A stretch of 24,374 nt of DNA from Anaerolineaceae bacterium (GCA_012514775.1 JAAYZQ010000078.1:1-24374), one strand, 5' to 3'. Numbered from the stretch's first letter, positions 15,669 through 23,798 are shown. A program made the numbers and translations. Notes: generated from the sequence alone by a model not told the origin.

Positions 15669-16816
15669 TCCGGCTGGACCTGCCGGCCGACCTCAAGGCC
15701 AGCCTCTCCCGCGGCCACCCCTGGGTCTATCGCAACCAGGTGCCCGGCGATCCCGATCTGCCGACCGGCACCTGGGTACAGGTGAACTCGGGCGGCTGGA
15801 CGGGCTACGGGCTGTGGGACGCCCACAGCCCCATCGGCGTCCGGCTCTTCTCGCGGCACGGGGTGCCCGACGCCGCCTGGGTCGCTGCCCGCGTGGGCGA
15901 AGCCTGGGAGGCGCGGGCGCCCGTGCGCGCCGGGTCGACGACGGGCTATCGCTGGGTCTATGGCGAGAGCGACGGGCTGCCGGGCATCGTCGTCGACCTC
16001 TACGGGGAGTTCGCGGCCGTGCACAGCTATGCCGCGGCCGTGGAAGATCTGATTCCCTGGGTGGCCGACGCGCTGCACGCCCACGCCCCGTTGCAGGGCA
16101 TCGTCTGGCGCCCCGCGGACGGCGAGCCTCGTCCGCTGTGGGGCCGGCCGCCACCTCCCGACCTGGTCGTCGAGGAGCAGGGCCTGCTCTTCCACGCCGA
16201 CCTTCTGGCCGGCCAGAAGACGGGCCTCTACTTTGACCAGCGCGACAACCGCCGCACACTGGCTGCCTGGTGTGAGGGGCAGACGGTCCTCGACTGCTTC
16301 TGCTATACGGGTGCCTTTGCCCTTTATGCCCTGCGCGGCGGCGCAGCGTCCGTCACCGCCTGCGACGGCGCCGCCGGTGCCATCGCAGCGGCCCGGCGCA
16401 ACATGGCCCTCAACGGTTTTGACGTGGAAGAGCATACCTTCCTCGTGGCCGACGTCTTCCAGCTCCTGGAGCGGTACGCCGGCGAGGGACGCCGTTTCGA
16501 CGTCGTCGTCCTCGACCCGCCCAGCATGGCCCGCAGCCGGGAGGGTCGCCGTGCGGCCGAGCGCGCCTACCTGCGCCTCAACCGCTGGGCCATGCAGTGC
16601 GTGCGTCCCGGTGGGCTGCTGGCTTCGGCCAGTTGCACCAGCCAGGTGCCGCCCGAGACCTTTCGCGAGATCCTGGGCGAAGCGGCGCGCCGTGCCGGGC
16701 GCCGGCTGTTGATCCTCCACGAGGCCGGTCAGCCGGCCGACCATCCGGTGCCGGCCCATTTCCCCGAGGCACGCTACCTGAAGTTCATCCTCGGCCGCCT
16801 GCTGCCTCTGCCGTAG
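15665..16816 (+). CDS. RlmI-like class I SAM-dependent rRNA cytosine methyltransferase (PUA + MTase)
   Basis: This 383-aa protein has an N-terminal PUA-like region (residues 1-80, with [13 protein letters not shown]) that should bind RNA. A Rossmann methyltransferase domain follows, with [14 protein letters not shown] (183-196), the SAM loop [19 protein letters not shown] (208-226), [12 protein letters not shown] (281-292) and SCTSQV (323-328). This layout is that of RlmI/YccW, which makes 5-methylcytosine in 23S rRNA. The target here is inferred. I chose GTG 15665, which overlaps the preceding stop (GTGA), has AGGAA just upstream and gives the family-like start MIRLDLP. GTG 15650 is in frame but has no ribosome-binding site. 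The gene is cotranscribed with the aldo/keto reductase. Confidence 0.88.
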   Translation: MIRLDLPADLKASLSRGHPWVYRNQVPGDPDLPTGTWVQVNSGGWTGYGLWDAHSPIGVRLFSRHGVPDAAWVAARVGEAWEARAPVRAGSTTGYRWVYGESDGLPGIVVDLYGEFAAVHSYAAAVEDLIPWVADALHAHAPLQGIVWRPADGEPRPLWGRPPPPDLVVEEQGLLFHADLLAGQKTGLYFDQRDNRRTLAAWCEGQTVLDCFCYTGAFALYALRGGAASVTACDGAAGAIAAARRNMALNGFDVEEHTFLVADVFQLLERYAGEGRRFDVVVLDPPSMARSREGRRAAERAYLRLNRWAMQCVRPGGLLASASCTSQVPPETFREILGEAARRAGRRLLILHEAGQPADHPVPAHFPEARYLKFILGRLLPLP

Positions 16817-16832
16817 GCCGTTTTGCCCGTTC

Positions 16833-16861
16833 TTGCACAGTGGCGAGGCACGTGTTATAAT
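16833..16861 (+). promoter_or_regulatory. Promoter of the M20 amidohydrolase
   Basis: TTGCAC (16833-16838), 17 nt, then perfect TATAAT (16856-16861). The start is expected near 16868, giving a leader of only about 23 nt that carries AGGAG before the ATG at 16891. Confidence 0.75.
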
Positions 16862-16890
16862 ACGCCCATCCAACCAGCCAGGAGCTTTCA

Positions 16891-18066
16891 ATGTACGAAC
16901 GGGCGCAGAAGCTGAGGGACGAACTGGCATCGCTTCGCCATGCCATCCACCGCCATCCCGAATTGTCGTTCCAGGAGCACCACACCGCCGAGTTGGTGGC
17001 GGCGCGCCTGGCGGAACTGGGTATTGCCGTGCGCAGCGGCGTGGCCCGCACCGGTGTCGTCGGCGACCTTGCCGGCGGAAAAGGTCCGGCCATTGCCCTG
17101 CGGGCCGACATGGACGCGCTGCCCATGCAGGAGGAGAACGACGTGCCCTACGCCTCCCAGGTGCCCGGGGTGATGCACGCCTGCGGCCACGACGTGCACG
17201 TCGCCTGGCTGTTGGGTGCGGCCCGGCTCCTGGCCGAGGAAAAGGCGGCCGGCCGCCTGCCGGGCCGGGTGCGGTTCCTGTTCCAGCCCTCGGAGGAGCA
17301 CCAGGACGAGGAGAAGCAGAGTGGCGGCATGCGCATGGCCGCTGAAGGTGTCATGGAGGGGATGGACGCCGCGGTCGGCCTTCACGTCTGGGCCGACCTG
17401 CCCGTGGGCACCATTGCCGTCAGGCCAGGGACCATGACCGCCCATCCCGACAAGTTTGTCCTGGTGGTCCGCGGCCAGGAGGCCCACGGCGCCTTTCCCC
17501 ACCGGGGATACGATGCCATCGCCCTCGCCGCCCAGGTCATCCAGGCACTGCAGCTCGTCGTCACCCGCCGCCTGGACCCCACGCAGGCCAAGGTCCTGAC
17601 CGTGGGCACGATCCAGGGAGGGACCAAGGACAACATCATGGCCGGCCATGTGACCATGACCGGCACCATCCGCACATTTGACCATAAGACCCGCGAGGCG
17701 CTCCTGACCGAGATGGAGCAGGCATGCGGCGTAGCCCGGGCCCTGGGTGGCGACTTTGACCTCCAGATCATTCCGGGCTACCTGCCTGTGGTCAACGACC
17801 CCGACCTCACTCGCCTGGTGGGCGAGGTTGGCGCCGACCTGCTGGGGGCCGAAAACGTCGTGGAGGCGGCCCTGGAGATGGGCGGCGAGGATTTCAGCTA
17901 CTTTTGCCAGGACGTCCCTGGCTGCTTTGCCTGGGTGGGCGGGGCCTTCCCCGGCCAGGAAAAGCGCCTCCACCACCATCCCCGCTTTGACGTCGACGAG
18001 GACAGCCTGCCCGTGGGCGCGGCCGTGCTGGCCGAGACGGCGCTGCGGTTTCTGAGGGGGGCGTGA
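16891..18066 (+). CDS. M20-family metal-dependent amidohydrolase (N-acyl-amino acid / hippurate hydrolase type)
   Basis: This 391-aa cytoplasmic enzyme has the M20D pattern: [14 protein letters not shown] (15-29), [12 protein letters not shown] (71-82), the metal-binding MHACGHDVH (95-103, Cys98 and His100), FQPSEE (131-136) with the metal/base glutamates, GLHVW (163-167) and MGGEDFSYF near the C-terminus. A dimerisation domain lies between about 185 and 300. Members cleave acyl groups from amino acids or related amides. The start has AGGAG 6 nt upstream, directly behind a strong promoter. The phosphate butyryltransferase follows 36 nt later, and together they could free and recycle short acyl groups. 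No signal peptide is seen. Confidence 0.9.
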   Translation: MYERAQKLRDELASLRHAIHRHPELSFQEHHTAELVAARLAELGIAVRSGVARTGVVGDLAGGKGPAIALRADMDALPMQEENDVPYASQVPGVMHACGHDVHVAWLLGAARLLAEEKAAGRLPGRVRFLFQPSEEHQDEEKQSGGMRMAAEGVMEGMDAAVGLHVWADLPVGTIAVRPGTMTAHPDKFVLVVRGQEAHGAFPHRGYDAIALAAQVIQALQLVVTRRLDPTQAKVLTVGTIQGGTKDNIMAGHVTMTGTIRTFDHKTREALLTEMEQACGVARALGGDFDLQIIPGYLPVVNDPDLTRLVGEVGADLLGAENVVEAALEMGGEDFSYFCQDVPGCFAWVGGAFPGQEKRLHHHPRFDVDEDSLPVGAAVLAETALRFLRGA

Positions 18067-18102
18067 GTCCAGGGTTTGTAGCACCGGGGGTCGGGGAGGA
18101 CG

Positions 18103-19047
18103 ATGGGCATCGAGAAGTTTGACCAGATGGTGGCCGCCGCGGTGGAGGCCGGGCCGGTGCCCGTGGCCGTGGCCGCTGCCCACGATCCCGCAGTCCTCAA
18201 GGCTGTGGATCGGGCCCAACGCGAGGGCATCGTCAGGGCAACCCTCGTCGGCGATTGGCCGGCCATCGAGGCATACGCTGCCCAGACGGGAACCGACCTG
18301 ACGGGCATGACGGTCATCCACGAGGCCGACACCCGCCTGGCTGCCCGGCAGGTGGTGCTCATGGCCCGCAACGGCGAGACGGGTGCCGTCGTCAAGGGCC
18401 AGATCAAGACGGCCGATCTCCTGGTCCAGGTCCTCAACCGCGAGGTGGGCATTCGGGGACATGGCCTGTTGACCCACGTGGGCATTTTCGAGCTACCGGG
18501 CATGGACCGGCTGATCTATCTGAGCGACTCGGGCGTGGTCGTCTATCCCGACGTCTATCAGAAGCTGGAGATCATCAAGAACGCGGTGGCCGTCGCCCGG
18601 CTGTTTGGCCTGGCGAAGCCCAAGGTGGCCATCCTGGCCGCCAGCGACACGGTTCACCCAAAGATCCCGGCGAGCATCGACGCCCTGGCCCTGTCCAAAA
18701 TGGCGGACCAGGGCTGGGTGGAGGGGGCGTTGGTGGATGGTCCCCTGGGCCTGGAGCTGGCCATCTCGCCCCGGGCCGCCGTGGTGGAGGAGAGCGACTC
18801 GCCCATCGCCGGGATGGCCGACATCCTGATCGTGCCCAACGTAGAAGCGGGCAACATCGTGGCCAAGGGCCTGCTCTATTTTGCCCACGCCCGCATGGCC
18901 GGGTTGGTGGTCGGCGCCAGGGTACCCGTCGTCATCAGCTCCCGGGCCGATAGCGCCGAAACGCGCTACCTATCTTTGGCCATGGCCGCCCTGCTGGCCA
19001 ACCGGCCCGCGATGGGCCAGGGTCTTGCCGGGGGACAGCATTCGTAA
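18103..19047 (+). CDS. ptb: Phosphate butyryltransferase (PTA/PTB family)
   Basis: This 314-aa protein shows the phosphate acetyl/butyryltransferase pattern: VAVAAAHDPAVLKAVDRA near the start, VVKGQIKTADLL (about 105-116), QKLEIIKNAVAVARLFG, PKIPASIDALALSKMADQG, VDGPLGLELAIS, ADILIVPNVEAGN and the terminal ISSRADSAETR. These fit Ptb better than Pta, and the length (about 300 aa) also fits Ptb. It interconverts acyl-CoA and acyl-phosphate with free phosphate, normally followed by an acyl kinase for ATP. No kinase lies next to it, so the partner must be elsewhere. The ribosome-binding site is GGGGAGG. The gene is in line with the M20 gene and probably cotranscribed. Confidence 0.88.
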   Translation: MGIEKFDQMVAAAVEAGPVPVAVAAAHDPAVLKAVDRAQREGIVRATLVGDWPAIEAYAAQTGTDLTGMTVIHEADTRLAARQVVLMARNGETGAVVKGQIKTADLLVQVLNREVGIRGHGLLTHVGIFELPGMDRLIYLSDSGVVVYPDVYQKLEIIKNAVAVARLFGLAKPKVAILAASDTVHPKIPASIDALALSKMADQGWVEGALVDGPLGLELAISPRAAVVEESDSPIAGMADILIVPNVEAGNIVAKGLLYFAHARMAGLVVGARVPVVISSRADSAETRYLSLAMAALLANRPAMGQGLAGGQHS

Positions 19048-19065
19048 AGGGCGCCGCCGCGCCCT
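19048..19065 (+). terminator. Hairpin after ptb, terminator-like but without a T run
   Basis: AGGGCGC-CGCC-GCGCCCT forms a perfect 7-bp GC-rich hairpin starting at the base after the TAA of ptb. No T tract follows, so it may only protect the mRNA end or pause transcription. The remaining 180 nt before the CoA-transferase start hold no promoter I would defend. Confidence 0.4.
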
Positions 19066-19247
19066 CGACCGGCACAAGCGCAACGAACCGCGCACAATAG
19101 TTCCACACGCATCAGTTCCAGAAACGCGCAGTACCGATGGCCTCCCCGGCATCCTGCCATCCATGGTTTGGATCCGGGGCCCGGCGAGGAGAGAGCCGCA
19201 ACCGAGTGCCAGGAGCGAATAGCCAACGTGGACGGAAAGGAGGACCC

Positions 19248-20225
19248 ATGCGAGTCGTCGAATCGGGGATAGGCGAGCTGATCCAGGCGCCCGACATGAA
19301 TGCCTTCCGCGAGTGGAACCGCACCCAGAAGTCGCGCAAGCTCATTGACAAGCGGATGACAGAAGCGGAGGCCGTCAGCCGTTTTGTGTATGACGGCTGC
19401 TACATCGGCACGGAACTGTACGGCACCGTTCGCTGTCCCATGTCGCTGGTCCGCGAGGTTGTGCGCCAGGGCATCCGGGATCTGCGGGTGGCCGGCCAGG
19501 GCGTGACCGAGCTGGACCTGTGGCTGGCGGCGGGGATCGTCAACGCGCTGGACCTCACCTACATCGGACTGGAGGTGTATGGTGTGTCCAACGCCCTGCG
19601 GCGCGAGGTGGAGAGCGGCCGTCTGTCGCGCGTGGTGGAGTGGAGCAACGCCGGCATAAGCTGGCGATTCAAGGCCACTGCCCTGGGCGTGCCCTTTATT
19701 CCCGTGCGCTCCATGCTGGGCACCGACACGCTCAAGTACAGCGCGGCCAAGGTTGTCGAGTGCCCCTTCACCGGCGAAAAGCTGGCGCTGCTGCCGGCGC
19801 TCATCCTGGACGTCGGCTTGATGCACGTCCACCGGGCCGACCGCTACGGCAACTGCCAGGTGGAGGGCATCACCGGCTTTGGCGTCGAGTTCGCGCGGGC
19901 CTGCAAGCGGCTGATCATCAGCGCCGAAGAGATCATAGACACGGATGAGATTCGCCGCTATCCCGACCGCACCATCGTGCCCTACTACCTGGTGGATGCC
20001 GTTGTCCACGCGCCCTTTGGCTCGCATCCCGGCGAGATGGCCTATCGCTACTGCCGCGACGAGCCCGAGATCAAGGCCTGGGTGGAAGCCAGCGCCACCG
20101 AGGAGGGCGCCAGCGCTTATCTGCAGGAATGGATCCATGACCTGCCGGATCACCAGGCATACCTGGCCAAGGTGGGAGAAGAGCGCCTGGAGCGGGTCGT
20201 GGACGGAAGGGAGCGACGAGAATGA
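19248..20225 (+). CDS. Family I CoA-transferase, alpha subunit (GctA/IpdA-like)
   Basis: This 325-aa protein has the family I CoA-transferase alpha pattern: KLIDKRMTEAEAVSRFVYDGCYIGTELYG (about 25-55), VAGQGVTELDLWLAAG, the segment SMLGTDTLKY, and the C-terminal IISAEEIIDTDEIRRYPDRTIVPYYLVDAVVHAPFGSHPG in sections. It resembles glutaconate CoA-transferase A, but also the IpdA-type proteins that act as hydrolases in ring degradation, and sequence alone does not settle which. The ATG at 19248 is chosen for AAAGGAGG a few bases upstream; the open frame extends 37 codons further without such a signal. The stop overlaps the beta subunit start by 4 nt (ATGA), so the subunits are coupled. Confidence 0.87.
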   Translation: MRVVESGIGELIQAPDMNAFREWNRTQKSRKLIDKRMTEAEAVSRFVYDGCYIGTELYGTVRCPMSLVREVVRQGIRDLRVAGQGVTELDLWLAAGIVNALDLTYIGLEVYGVSNALRREVESGRLSRVVEWSNAGISWRFKATALGVPFIPVRSMLGTDTLKYSAAKVVECPFTGEKLALLPALILDVGLMHVHRADRYGNCQVEGITGFGVEFARACKRLIISAEEIIDTDEIRRYPDRTIVPYYLVDAVVHAPFGSHPGEMAYRYCRDEPEIKAWVEASATEEGASAYLQEWIHDLPDHQAYLAKVGEERLERVVDGRERRE

Positions 20226-20989
20226 GCCAGCCTGAGTACAATCCCACGGAACTGCTGATCTGCATCGCTTCGCGCCTGATGGAGGACGAGACGACGGCCT
20301 TTATCGGCACCGGCATTCCCATGTTGGCCGCGTCGCTGGCCCAGCGCCGCCAGGCGCCCAGCCTGATCCCCGTCTTTGAGTTCGGTGGCATGGGGGCCAT
20401 CCTGGAAGACCTGCCCATGGCCGTGGGCGAGGCGCGCACTTTTCACCGGGCGCTCCACGCCTCGGGCATCACCGACACCATGGAGACGGCGGCCAGGGGG
20501 TTCATCGATTACGGCTTTCTGGGAGGAGCCCAGATCGATCCCTACGGCAACCTGAACAGCACGGTCATCGGCCCTCACGACAGGCCGAAGGTGCGGCTGC
20601 CGGGCAGCGGTGGCGCCAACGACGTCGGATCCATGTGCTGGCGGACGATCATCATCATCCGCCACTCGACCCGCAGTTTTGTGCCGCAGTGCGATTTCGT
20701 GACGACGCCGGGCTACCTCAGCGGGCCGGGAGCCCGCGAGGAGGCAGGGCTTCCGCCGGGCACCGGGCCGCTGTACGTGGTGAGTACCCTGGCCCTCATG
20801 GGCTTTGACGACGAGACGAAGCGGATGAAGCTGCTGGCGACGCAACCCGGCGTGACCGTAGAGCAGGTGGTGGCCGAGACCGGGTTCGAGCTCATCATCC
20901 CGCCGGACGTCGGCCGGAACGAGGCCCCATCCGAGGAAGAACTGCGCATCCTGCGCGACGAGGTCGACCGGCAGCGCCTGTACATCTAG
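20222..20989 (+). CDS. Family I CoA-transferase, beta subunit (GctB/IpdB-like)
   Basis: This 255-aa partner of the preceding gene has AFIGTGIPMLAASLAQ (about 27-42), FEFGGMGA (52-59), GFIDYGFLGGAQIDPYGNLNST (in two parts, about 97-118), LPGSGGANDVGS and CDFVTTPGYLSG. Glu53 in FEFGG sits at the position of the catalytic glutamate of glutaconate CoA-transferase beta (Glu54, from memory), which favours a true transferase over a hydrolase. It would move CoA between a short acid and acyl-CoA. The region after the stop (20990-21094) has a small CAGGC/GCCTG hairpin but no clear terminator, and faces the convergent moaD gene. Confidence 0.87.
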   Translation: MSQPEYNPTELLICIASRLMEDETTAFIGTGIPMLAASLAQRRQAPSLIPVFEFGGMGAILEDLPMAVGEARTFHRALHASGITDTMETAARGFIDYGFLGGAQIDPYGNLNSTVIGPHDRPKVRLPGSGGANDVGSMCWRTIIIIRHSTRSFVPQCDFVTTPGYLSGPGAREEAGLPPGTGPLYVVSTLALMGFDDETKRMKLLATQPGVTVEQVVAETGFELIIPPDVGRNEAPSEEELRILRDEVDRQRLYI

Positions 20990-21094
20990 GGACCGGACCC
21001 GGAAGTTGGCAGGCATGCGCCTGAAGTGGTAGGGCTGGGTTGTGTAGAGGGAGGCTGGCAAGCCGGATGGCCGCCGCCGGGGACGCAGCGCCGG

Positions 21095-21343
21095 CTATCC
21101 GCCGCCCACGGGCGGAAAGATGCCCAGCTCGTCGCCGTCGGCAAGGACGTGCTCGGGGGTGCGGAACAGCCCGTTGACGAACAGGAGCTTGACTTCTTCC
21201 GGGGGCAGGCCCAGGTGGTCGATGAGGTCGGCAGCGGTGGCATCCTCGGGCAGCTTGACGGGAAACGCCTGGCCAATGCCCAGCCCCGGGGGGCCGGCAA
21301 GGCCGCGCAGTGTGGCAAACAGCTTGACCTGAACGGTAATCAT
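21095..21343 (-). CDS. moaD: MoaD/ThiS-family sulfur carrier (canonical C-terminal GG)
   Basis: This 82-aa ubiquitin-fold protein begins MITVQVKLFATLRGLAG and ends DGDELGIFPPVGGG. The terminal Gly-Gly is what MoeB/MoaE-type enzymes adenylate and thiocarboxylate to deliver sulfur for the molybdopterin dithiolene. The same pterin carries tungsten in the adjacent AOR. It is the last gene of the aor operon, 94 nt after the aor stop. Its GGGAGG ribosome-binding site lies inside a perfect 30-nt palindrome, so translation is probably limited or conditional. No MoaE is in the window. Confidence 0.88.
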   Translation of the reverse strand: MITVQVKLFATLRGLAGPPGLGIGQAFPVKLPEDATAADLIDHLGLPPEEVKLLFVNGLFRTPEHVLADGDELGIFPPVGGG

Positions 21344-21353
21344 CCGATAGCCC

Positions 21354-21383
21354 GCCTCCCGCCGGCCCGGGCCGGCGGGAGGC
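21354..21383. repeat. Perfect 30-nt palindrome between aor and moaD
   Basis: GCCTCCCGCCGGCCC is directly followed by its exact reverse complement. On the plus strand TTTTGCTTCT follows, so it can serve as an intrinsic terminator for transcription arriving from gctB. On the minus strand its 3' arm contains GGGAGG, the likely ribosome-binding site for moaD (11 nt before ATG 21343), so the same hairpin would hide that site in the aor-moaD mRNA. Confidence 0.75.
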
Positions 21384-21395
21384 TTTTGCTTCTAG

Positions 21396-21413
21396 CCGGG
21401 GTGCGAACCCCGG
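21396..21413. repeat. Second hairpin downstream of aor
   Basis: CCGGGGT-GCGA-ACCCCGG is a perfect 7-bp stem with a 4-nt loop, 24 nt after the aor stop in the minus direction. There is no T run on the minus side. Together with the palindrome it probably stabilises the aor mRNA end or attenuates moaD. Confidence 0.5.
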
Positions 21414-21437
21414 AATTGATTCACGACGCCGCGGTGC

Positions 21438-23192
21438 CTAGCCAAACACCGCGTCCAGGGTTGAGTCGGGCACGTCCCAGGTGACGTTGTGGGGCGGCAG
21501 TTGCTCGAGGCGCATGAACTCGGGCATCCGGTCGTCGAGCTTGGTAAAGCCGGCGCGCCGGTTAAAGTCCAGCTCGGTGTCGAGGACCTGCTTGCCGATG
21601 CGGCCCACGTCGTCCATGGTCCAGTTGGTGCCCAGAACGCCGTTGCACTCTTCGACGGCGCCCTCAAAGCCACTGGCAATGTCCAGGATGGCAAAGGCGA
21701 TAAAGAGGCAGTGGCCCGTGCTGTCGATCCAGCCGGTGGCGTACTGGAAGTTGCGCACCAGGGCGGCCTTGTCCATGTCGAACTGGTCAACCTTGCCGCT
21801 GACACCCAGAATCTCGGGGGCGATGGTGTAGCCGGAGGTGTGGTCGGCACCCATGGTGGCGATGGCGTAGGTCATGCCGATGCCCTTGATGGCACGGGGC
21901 TCGTAGGCGGGCATGGACTGGCCCTTGACCGTCGGAACGCGGCGGACGCCCAGGACACGGGCAGCCGTCTCGGTGCCGGCTCCCAGGATGCGGCCCACGG
22001 GCGTGCCCTTGCCCATTTCGTGCAGCAACTCGATGGCCTTCTTGCCGTCGCCGAAGGAAGCCAGGCCGCCCTCCATGGCAACGGCCAGGGTGCAGCCGGC
22101 CTCGATGGTGTCCAGGCCGTAGGCGTTGCACAGGCGGGTCAGCTCGGCCACCTCGTCCAGGTTGCCGATGCCGCAGTCGGCGCCCAGTGCCCAGGCCGTC
22201 TCGTACTCCACGCAGGAGACGTGCTCCGTGCCATCGGGCTTGTGCCAGGTGTTGGAGCAGCGGATGATGCAGCCGGGGCTGCAGGCGTGGTTGTACAGCT
22301 CCTTGCCGAGGCGCTCCTTGTTCCCCTCAAAGATGGCCTCGCCGGCAATGGCGGCTGCCTGCTCGAAGCGGCCGGAGGCAAAGTTGCGGGTTGGCAGGGC
22401 ACCGGCCTCGTTGATGATGTTGACCAGGACCGCAGTGCCGTAGCTGTTGAGAGCACCCTGGGGCTTGGTGATGTCGTGGCTCATGAGGGCTTCGGTCAGC
22501 TTCTTGCGGCCTGTCTCAAAGACATCCTTGTTCGCCAGCGTGACGCCGGGGGCGCCCTTGCGGTCGACGACGATGAACTTCAGGCGCTTGCTGCCCATGA
22601 CGGCGCCCAGACCGCCACGCCCCGCATAGCGCGCCGGCCGGCTCTCGTTGTCGTCAAAGACGATACCCGAGTTGCCGTACAGGAACTCGCCCGCGTTCCC
22701 GATGCCGGCCACACTCACCTTGCCAAAGCGCTGGTAGAGCTCGGGAAAGACCTCGTACACGTCCCGCCCTGCATACTCGTCGGCCGGCAGCCAGTCAAAG
22801 TTCAGTGTGCTTGTGGAGGCGTCCCACGTGACGTGGAGCATCCACCACGTGTCCTTCTCGATGGGCTGGCCCTCGACGACGATGGCCTTGATGCCCATGG
22901 CAGCCAGGGCCGGCGCAAAGGGCGAGCCGGCGTTGGCCTCCTTGATGCCGCCGGTCAGCGGCGACTTGCCGCCCACCGAGAGGCGCGCGCTCGTGGGCGC
23001 GGAGGTGCCGGTGACGATGCCCGGGGCAAAGACCAGCTTGTTGCCGGGGCCCAGGGGATGGCTGGTGGGATCTACCTCCTGCGCGACGATGGTGGACGTC
23101 AGCCAGCGGCCACCCATTTCCCTGTACGCAGCGGGGACTTCTTCCACCTTGACCGTTCGATCCGTCATGTTGACTCGCAATAGTTTGCTCAT
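21438..23192 (-). CDS. aor: Tungsten-dependent aldehyde:ferredoxin oxidoreductase (AOR family)
   Basis: This 584-aa enzyme is predicted to oxidise aldehydes to acids (or reduce acids to aldehydes) with ferredoxin, using a bis-pterin tungsten cofactor and one [4Fe-4S] cluster. Seen: the N-terminal AOR domain with GTSAPTSARLSVGGKSPLTGG (in parts, about 62-82) and AGRGGLGAVMGSKRLK (190-205), LPTRNF (266-271), cluster cysteines C304-x3-C308-x3-C312 and the distal DSTGHC (490-495) that supplies the fourth ligand. The C-x3-C-x3-C spacing differs by one from the C-x2-C-x3-C I recall for Pyrococcus AOR. The ATG at 23192 is chosen because AAAGGAG lies 8 nt upstream; the in-frame GTG at 23201 lies within that spacing. 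MoaD-like genes flank it on both sides. The substrate is unknown. Confidence 0.92.
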   Translation of the reverse strand: MSKLLRVNMTDRTVKVEEVPAAYREMGGRWLTSTIVAQEVDPTSHPLGPGNKLVFAPGIVTGTSAPTSARLSVGGKSPLTGGIKEANAGSPFAPALAAMGIKAIVVEGQPIEKDTWWMLHVTWDASTSTLNFDWLPADEYAGRDVYEVFPELYQRFGKVSVAGIGNAGEFLYGNSGIVFDDNESRPARYAGRGGLGAVMGSKRLKFIVVDRKGAPGVTLANKDVFETGRKKLTEALMSHDITKPQGALNSYGTAVLVNIINEAGALPTRNFASGRFEQAAAIAGEAIFEGNKERLGKELYNHACSPGCIIRCSNTWHKPDGTEHVSCVEYETAWALGADCGIGNLDEVAELTRLCNAYGLDTIEAGCTLAVAMEGGLASFGDGKKAIELLHEMGKGTPVGRILGAGTETAARVLGVRRVPTVKGQSMPAYEPRAIKGIGMTYAIATMGADHTSGYTIAPEILGVSGKVDQFDMDKAALVRNFQYATGWIDSTGHCLFIAFAILDIASGFEGAVEECNGVLGTNWTMDDVGRIGKQVLDTELDFNRRAGFTKLDDRMPEFMRLEQLPPHNVTWDVPDSTLDAVFG

Positions 23193-23225
23193 CGATCTCA
23201 CTCCTTTGTCGAAAGATTATACTGC

Positions 23226-23612
23226 CTACGTTTGGTCTTCCGGCCCGGTATAGGCGTGATGCACGCCCCTGTCTGTGCGGTCGCGAAACTCTTCCTGGAC
23301 CTCGGGCGTCAGGCTGGCGCCGAAGCGATATTGGAAGGGCCACATGGCCTTGCGATGGGAGATGCCAACGCGGTCACCGTCCTTGAGGATGACGGTGCGG
23401 TCGGTCTCGAGTCCCGGCAGTGCTGCCAGGCTGCCGTTGATGAAGGTGATGCCTTTTTCTTCGGTGGGCAAGCCCAGTAGGTCGAGGAGTTCAGCCATGG
23501 TGCTGCCTGGTGGGAGGTCGTAGTAGAGGTGGGCATGGCTGCCCTGGCTTGCTTCGCCTGCGTAACGCGCGATGGGTCCATACAGCCACACTTCTACACG
23601 GATCGTATCCAT
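23226..23612 (-). CDS. MoaD/ThiS-like protein with extended C-terminus and no terminal GG
   Basis: This 128-aa protein begins with a ubiquitin-like fold (VEVWLYGPIARYAGE, LPPGSTMAELLDLLGLP, GITFINGSLA, VILKDGDRVGIS; residues 6-86). Where MoaD would end in GG it continues for about 42 residues with KAMWPFQYRFGASLTPEVQEE and ends PEDQT, so it cannot be thiocarboxylated in the usual way. It lies 33 nt upstream of aor and is the first gene of that operon. It may be an AOR-specific partner, scaffold or cofactor-insertion protein, but this is inference. The open frame runs upstream to 23888; I chose ATG 23612 because of GAGGA 7 nt upstream and because the fold begins there, while the upstream part is structured leader. 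Confidence 0.78.
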   Translation of the reverse strand: MDTIRVEVWLYGPIARYAGEASQGSHAHLYYDLPPGSTMAELLDLLGLPTEEKGITFINGSLAALPGLETDRTVILKDGDRVGISHRKAMWPFQYRFGASLTPEVQEEFRDRTDRGVHHAYTGPEDQT

Positions 23613-23664
23613 TTTCCATCCTCGGAACAAGTGATGCCCTTCGTCTTTGCCCCCCTTTCTACAC

Positions 23665-23728
23665 AAAAAGGAGGCTGCGCTCCACGCACCCGGGCGAACC
23701 CGGGGCAGTGGACAGCACTGCCTCCTTT
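23665..23728 (-). promoter_or_regulatory. Compact four-way-junction RNA element with T run: candidate riboswitch or attenuator
   Basis: In the aor leader, AAAGGAGG (23728-23721) pairs with CCTCCTTT (23674-23667) to close three back-to-back hairpins: GCAGTG-CTGTC-CACTGC (23721-23705), CCCGGG-TTCG-CCCGGG (23704-23689) and TGCG-TGGAG-CGCA (23688-23676). Almost no base is left unpaired between them, and the closing stem runs into TTTTT (23669-23665). It lies about 50 nt before the first start codon. This can act as a terminator or a ligand-binding RNA. It matches no class I can name with certainty. Confidence 0.55.
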
Positions 23729-23744
23729 GCACCATGGCGGGCGA

Positions 23745-23758
23745 AGGGATTACTCCCT
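23745..23758 (-). promoter_or_regulatory. GNRA-capped hairpin in the aor leader
   Basis: On the minus strand AGGGA-GTAA-TCCCT is a 5-bp stem with a GTAA (GNRA) tetraloop, directly upstream of the four-way element. GNRA loops commonly make tertiary contacts in riboswitches, including the molybdenum-cofactor class. Confidence 0.45.
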
Positions 23759-23769
23759 GCGCCGTGTCG

Positions 23770-23798
23770 CTCATCCGTCCCCGCGGGAGCGAGATGAG
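23770..23798 (-). promoter_or_regulatory. CTCATC/GATGAG hairpin in the aor leader
   Basis: CTCATC (23798-23793) and GATGAG (23775-23770) form a 6-bp stem around a GC-rich 17-nt interior that can pair further (TCCC with GGGA). It is the most promoter-proximal of the leader structures, about 40 nt after the predicted transcription start. Confidence 0.45.

Noticed and set aside
21396..21413. A tRNA T-arm-like sequence (GGGGTGCGAACCCC) after aor
   Set aside because: No acceptor, D or anticodon arm can be built around it, and T-loop consensus bases are missing. It is treated as a plain hairpin.
23665..23728. A tRNA or tRNA-Sec gene in the cloverleaf-like leader element
   Set aside because: It has four helices, but no T-loop consensus, no anticodon loop of 7 nt and no 3' CCA context in the right place on either strand.
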